A stretch of 64,000 bases of DNA. It comes from Hordeum vulgare subsp. vulgare. Its lineage: Eukaryota > Streptophyta > Magnoliopsida > Poales > Poaceae. Both the position numbers and the translations under genes were made by a program. Where the stretch lies: assembly GCF_904849725.1 (NCBI RefSeq), contig NC_058518.1:7212147-7276146 (forward strand). Direction: 5' to 3'. Under the pieces are notes generated by a model. The model worked only from the letters and a program-made list of their open reading frames with translations, ran no database searches and had not been told where the DNA came from. Shown here in pieces: positions 60,073 to 64,000 of this stretch; position 1 is the stretch's first letter; the number at the start of each line of letters is the position of its first letter.

Positions 60073-62749
60073 TCCCCACATGAACCAAGGAATAAATTAT
60101 AGTTAGTGTCGTTTAGGCTTAGTGTTAGCTAACGTCAATCAGGAGCTAGGCATATGTGTTAGGGGGCTAAGTAATTAGCCCAGAACAATTACATGGTTCG
60201 CTTCATGTGATTTTCGATGGAGATCATCGAGGTTAAACCAAGAATTTTTCGCCTCCTCGATCAGTTTGCTATAGGGTGAAGATTTTCGGTTGAAGAAACA
60301 GGCAGACAATACATATGCGTTGGTAATTTCTATTTCTTATATACATATGGGTTTGCTTATTTGAATCACAAGTAACAACGTGGGAAAATAAATTTTGCAC
60401 CTTTAATTAAATTAAATATTTAACAGCATCCACGTATAGTTTAAAAAAATTAACTTTTTCTACATAATGTTCCATTCATTTGGCACAAACAAATACACTT
60501 ATTTATTTTTAATGTTCTTTCTCATGTCTCATTCTGTTGATAATAAAAAGGTTTGTTTAAACTTCTTGTAAATCTAAATAATACGATTTTCCATTGCTTA
60601 ACAAAAAAGTATTATTTCATTCTATTACATATATTTTCTGATTAACTCGCACAGTGGCCCTCTCAAGTGTGCGAGCAAGTGTTCTACTATAACCATCACA
60701 AACATTATGTAAATAACGTATCACTTATGTGGTAAAGTTCTTTAAATAAGTTATATGACATTTCGGGGAAAACATTTTAAATTGATGATCAAATGTGGTC
60801 TTCACATGCGATTGTTAGTGCTCTAAGTGTTAGCTACCGTGAGGAACAGGTTAATTATTCTGCAGGATATGTGTTAGGGGGCTAATTAGCCTAGAACAAA
60901 TGCATGGTTCAGTTCATGTGATTTTTGATGGATCAAGGTTCAATCTAGAATTTGTTGGGGTGATTGTGGCAGCTCGTTTTGTTATGGGGAAGATTTTCCG
61001 TCGGAGACACAGGCACATGAAGAATTTGTTGCGGTGATTTTCCAAGTTTCATATGTACTCATCACATAGTTTGAAACAATAAGGTTCTGTAACTATCACA
61101 AATGTTATTCAATTAAAGTCCGGACCAGGAGCATATAGAATTTTAGATCCCACATCTGCGATGCTAGCTACATGTACTAAACTTTTGCTACACCTGGACG
61201 AATTCCATGTACCGTATCATTCTGATGCATGTGATAATGCAGGGCTCTTGTGTTAATTATGGTACTATATGCCTATGGACCATCTACAATATCATTCTTA
61301 TGCATGCGATAACGCAGGCCTCTTGTGTCATTCATCAGCACGTAACACCCTCATATTCTTCTCACACATAGTTGACAATAAGAGTTACACTCGGGGGGGG
61401 GGGGGGGGGGGGGCTAAACCGGCAGTGTGGTGCAGTACGGAGCAGTTACACATGACGCTGTAACATTCACTTACTCTGGGAGTTGGTCGTAATACTTGGT
61501 TAGGCCATGTTGAAGATCTTCTGTTCGCCCCTGTAAACACTGACGCAGTAACAAGTTCGCGAGTTTGCCTTAAAAAATGTACTATTATTCTATACTTGTA
61601 AGTTCTATATACTTCAGAGTCATACCAGACCAGGAGCATCTAGAATTTTAGATCCCACATCTGCGGTGCAAGGTACTAAACTGTTGCTACCTGAACGAAT
61701 TCCATGTATCGTTCTTACTATCTCTTATGCATGTGATCTTGCATGGGCTCTTGTGTTGAGTATGGTATATGCCTCCTATGCATGTGTTATTCTTCACGTA
61801 ACACCCTCATATTTTTCTGACACAGAGTTGGCAACAATACTGGCGATCGAGTTACAACTGGGATGTAGGTTAACCGGCGACATGCCGCTCTCAACGTGCA
61901 AGTGCAGCAGCCCTATAACGTGCGTCCACATGGATCTCTGCAGTTGGCCGGTGGAAATCCATGGTGATTCCTATGTATTTCTGGCAATGTGCAGGCTCAC
62001 TGCTGGCGCTGGGTGGCTACTAGGGGCGTACAAAGGCGGCTAAGTTTTCCTTCATTTTAAATGGTATTCTTGATTTGCGACAATCCTAAGGGCCTATTTA
62101 GCGGGAAAAATCTACCAAAATACTTTACCTTGATTTTGGTGATACATTGGGTTTTCGAAGGCGGACCGAGAGGGAGCTCGAAGCACGCCTCCTGCAGGTG
62201 TAGATGGTCACGGTGGAACACATGGTTTGTGATTGATGAGATATTTTAGGAATTTTACGATGGAAGCCACCCGCAATTGCCCAACAATTTTGTGTGAATA
62301 TTTACGAAAGAGTATGGCTTTGACATTTAAAACATTTGGACATGTCCGAAATGTCTTTGACATTGATTGAAATATGAAAACAATAGAAATTTATGTGAGT
62401 ATTTATAAATTATGTTTGTGAGCATCGTGAGTGTACCTTTTCAAAGCTACATTTTTGTTTTGTGCGTGTACCATACAGTATTGTACAGGTCGACCAGGAT
62501 AGAAAACCATGCGTGTTAGGATCTTGTTGCATGCAGCGTCACCATACAATATGAAGGCTCATGCGAGGGATGGTTCCAACTAGACAAAGATAATCCGGTC
62601 TTGATAGAGGGGCAAGGCTGTCCCGTCGACAGTTTTCTTGAAAAACCCTGCGATCGCTATGCACGTAGGAAGGGGGTTTGACAAAAAAGCGACGAATAGG
62701 TGAACGTCACCAATTTTTTAGATAAGAAAAAGGAGAAGAAGGATGTTTA
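60073..62749. other. 3' flank of beta-galactosidase with nested duplications (unit C)
   Basis: Equivalent to 13766-16438, with AATAAA at 60091-60096, duplicated 3' UTR segments (about 60101-60317 and 60813-61027) and the second duplicated pair (about 61122-61392 and 61627-61871). No gene is seen. Confidence 0.55.
61393..61413. repeat. Poly-G tract, 21 G (unit C)
   Basis: The longest of the three tracts (17, 20 and 21 G). Confidence 0.85.
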
Positions 62750-64000
62750 CCGTTTGCTAGCAGACCCTTATATTACGGACCTATATCGCGCGTTTACAGT
62801 TTGCAAAAAATCGCTTTTTACGACTAGCGAGGGTCGCGGCAAAACATAACCCGCATCGTGGAACTATAAAACAGAATATTCACGAATATTCTGTTCTACA
62901 GTTTCATGGGCAGGTTCTGTTCTGCCATGGCCCTTGCCAACCCGCAAATCGCAAGAATTCAAACTTACAATTTGGCATCAATTCCATTGATTTGTAGCAA
63001 ATTTGAACAACCAAACACAATTTTCGCTCAAATTAAACCATTGTTTTTTTATCAAGACACTAAAGAACATCATGCAAAAGCAACCACCATCTTCACCACC
63101 GTCTTGGTTCTCGTTTCTCTCCACAACCCCAAAAGAATCTCACGCAAAAGCCATTATCATCTCCGTGACCATCATCGTCAACATCATCACTCTCCATTTC
63201 CGCCACCCATTCCCCCACCGGCGCTGAAGTCATCACACCTTGCAGCCATCATTCTTCTCTTCAAGATTTCTTTTCTTGCCATATCATGTCATTCTTTGGT
63301 GATGTCGTTCATTTTATTGTGATTCATTGTCATGATCTTGTTCTCCTCTGCAAGAAGCTTGGACAAAGCCTTGTTCTCCTCGGTAAGGGCTTTCCTCTCC
63401 TCAATGGCGGCCTTGCACAACCCTTCTTCCTTGAGTAAGGGCCACTTTCTTGCTTCTCCTGCGCTTTCTTCTCGGCCAACTCCTGCTTCATCTCCTCATT
63501 TGATTGCACCATGATATCTATCTTATCATGCAAGCTTGATGCCTTCGATTCCCTCTTGATCTTGTCCTTCGCCTTTTTGTTTCCATCCGACTTGTTCTTG
63601 TTTCTTGGGCCATCATCATCTTCATCATCATCATCCGTCTCGGTGAGGGAGCCATTCTTCGGTGGGGATTCTTCCTCAATGAACTCCCAGTTTTGGCTAT
63701 GTTGATGCAATTTCGAACAATGCTCTAGGTTGAATGACCTACCATGGGAAGCTTCCATGTCCTTGTACCTTTCTTGCACAATTACTCCTAAAAAACAAAA
63801 ACAAAATTCAACATATGAAACATGTTTCAAACATTTAAAGTACAACGTGAGAAAGAACTCACATAGTTCAATTCAACGGTATCACTTGGTGGTGCATTGC
63901 GGTCTTATTCCAAGCAAGCAGCCCAACGGCTACAAACCGGCTTGATAGCGTCCCAACGACCTTGAAGAGACCTCAAGGTGAGCGGTGTTCTATTGGGATA
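62750..64000 (-). mobile_element. Harbinger element with broken Myb-like gene, cut by window end
   Basis: Left terminus after TTA (62747-62749), palindrome at 62862-62903, and the same Myb-like pseudogene on the minus strand. It carries the 7-T run (63044-63050) also present at the end of unit B, against 8 T at the other three sites. Whether it is cut at the tandem breakpoint or runs to its own right terminus cannot be seen. Confidence 0.85.

Larger units (their letters stand above)
47554..64000. repeat. Tandem unit C, right end outside the window
   Basis: Colinear with unit A, shifted by 46,307 before the poly-G tract and by 46,311 after it. Position 64000 corresponds to 1133 of the window, so the expected breakpoint is about 114 bases beyond the edge. 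Private differences noticed: 51483 (t to c), 52022 (a to t), 52853 (a to c), 56048 (t to g), 57310 (g to c) and 59813 (c to t). Confidence 0.92.

Noticed and set aside
1..64000. Tandem duplication by alternative transposition from paired Harbinger termini
   Set aside because: The breakpoint lies 312 bp inside the element, not at a terminal repeat.
1..64000. CRISPR arrays, tRNA or rRNA genes
   Set aside because: No short regularly spaced repeats with unique spacers, and no cloverleaf or ribosomal sequence was recognised.

Overview
The window looks like nuclear DNA of a Triticeae grass (wheat, barley or a close relative). The evidence is a split, GC-rich plant gene with 11 exons, an Angela/BARE-type Copia retrotransposon, a long Gypsy LTR with a methionine-tRNA primer site, PIF/Harbinger elements with TTA target duplications, and a Stowaway MITE. 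No bacterial, organellar, tRNA, rRNA or CRISPR feature was seen.

The window is dominated by a direct tandem repeat of about 16.56 kb. Three units carry a gene: A (1247-17803), B (30995-47553) and C (47554 to beyond the window end at 64000). Bases 1-1246 are the tail of a further unit to the left. Reading by eye I found only about 9-11 base substitutions between any two units, plus homopolymer length changes. Each unit holds the same things in order: a gene-poor left arm; a PIF/Harbinger element carrying a broken GRF-zinc-finger gene; a decayed repeat cluster; a Stowaway MITE; a stack of fragments (GH5 glucanase exons, a piece of a Harbinger Myb-like gene, a Copia 3' end with its LTR); one apparently intact GH35 beta-galactosidase gene (11 exons, 827 codons, with signal peptide and SUEL-type lectin domain); a duplicated 3' flank with a poly-G tract; and a second Harbinger element with a broken Myb/SANT-like gene. 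The repeat breakpoint lies inside this second Harbinger element. Only at the right end of unit A does that element run on to its own second terminus and TTA duplication (16439-18115), so this is the uninterrupted arrangement.

Units A and B are separated by 17804-29761. This holds the rest of the intact Harbinger element, a short anonymous spacer, a Gypsy 5' LTR of about 4.9 kb with its primer-binding site and leader, and, inserted in that leader, an Angela-type Copia element on the minus strand with its 3' LTR and an open protease-integrase-RT-RNase H frame. The Copia element stops abruptly at 29761, where the tandem array resumes in mid-Harbinger at the centre of a palindrome. This is either a rearrangement breakpoint or an assembly join.

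The only genes that look functional are the three beta-galactosidase copies, and the Copia frame which is open but lacks its gag end. The copies are expected to encode secreted cell-wall or glycan-trimming enzymes. Unit C changes a conserved Glu two residues before the catalytic acid/base, and unit A has two other substitutions, so the array may be a young copy-number expansion starting to diverge. I found no convincing new molecular system. The recent amplification, its Harbinger breakpoint and the palindrome junction are the most noteworthy points.
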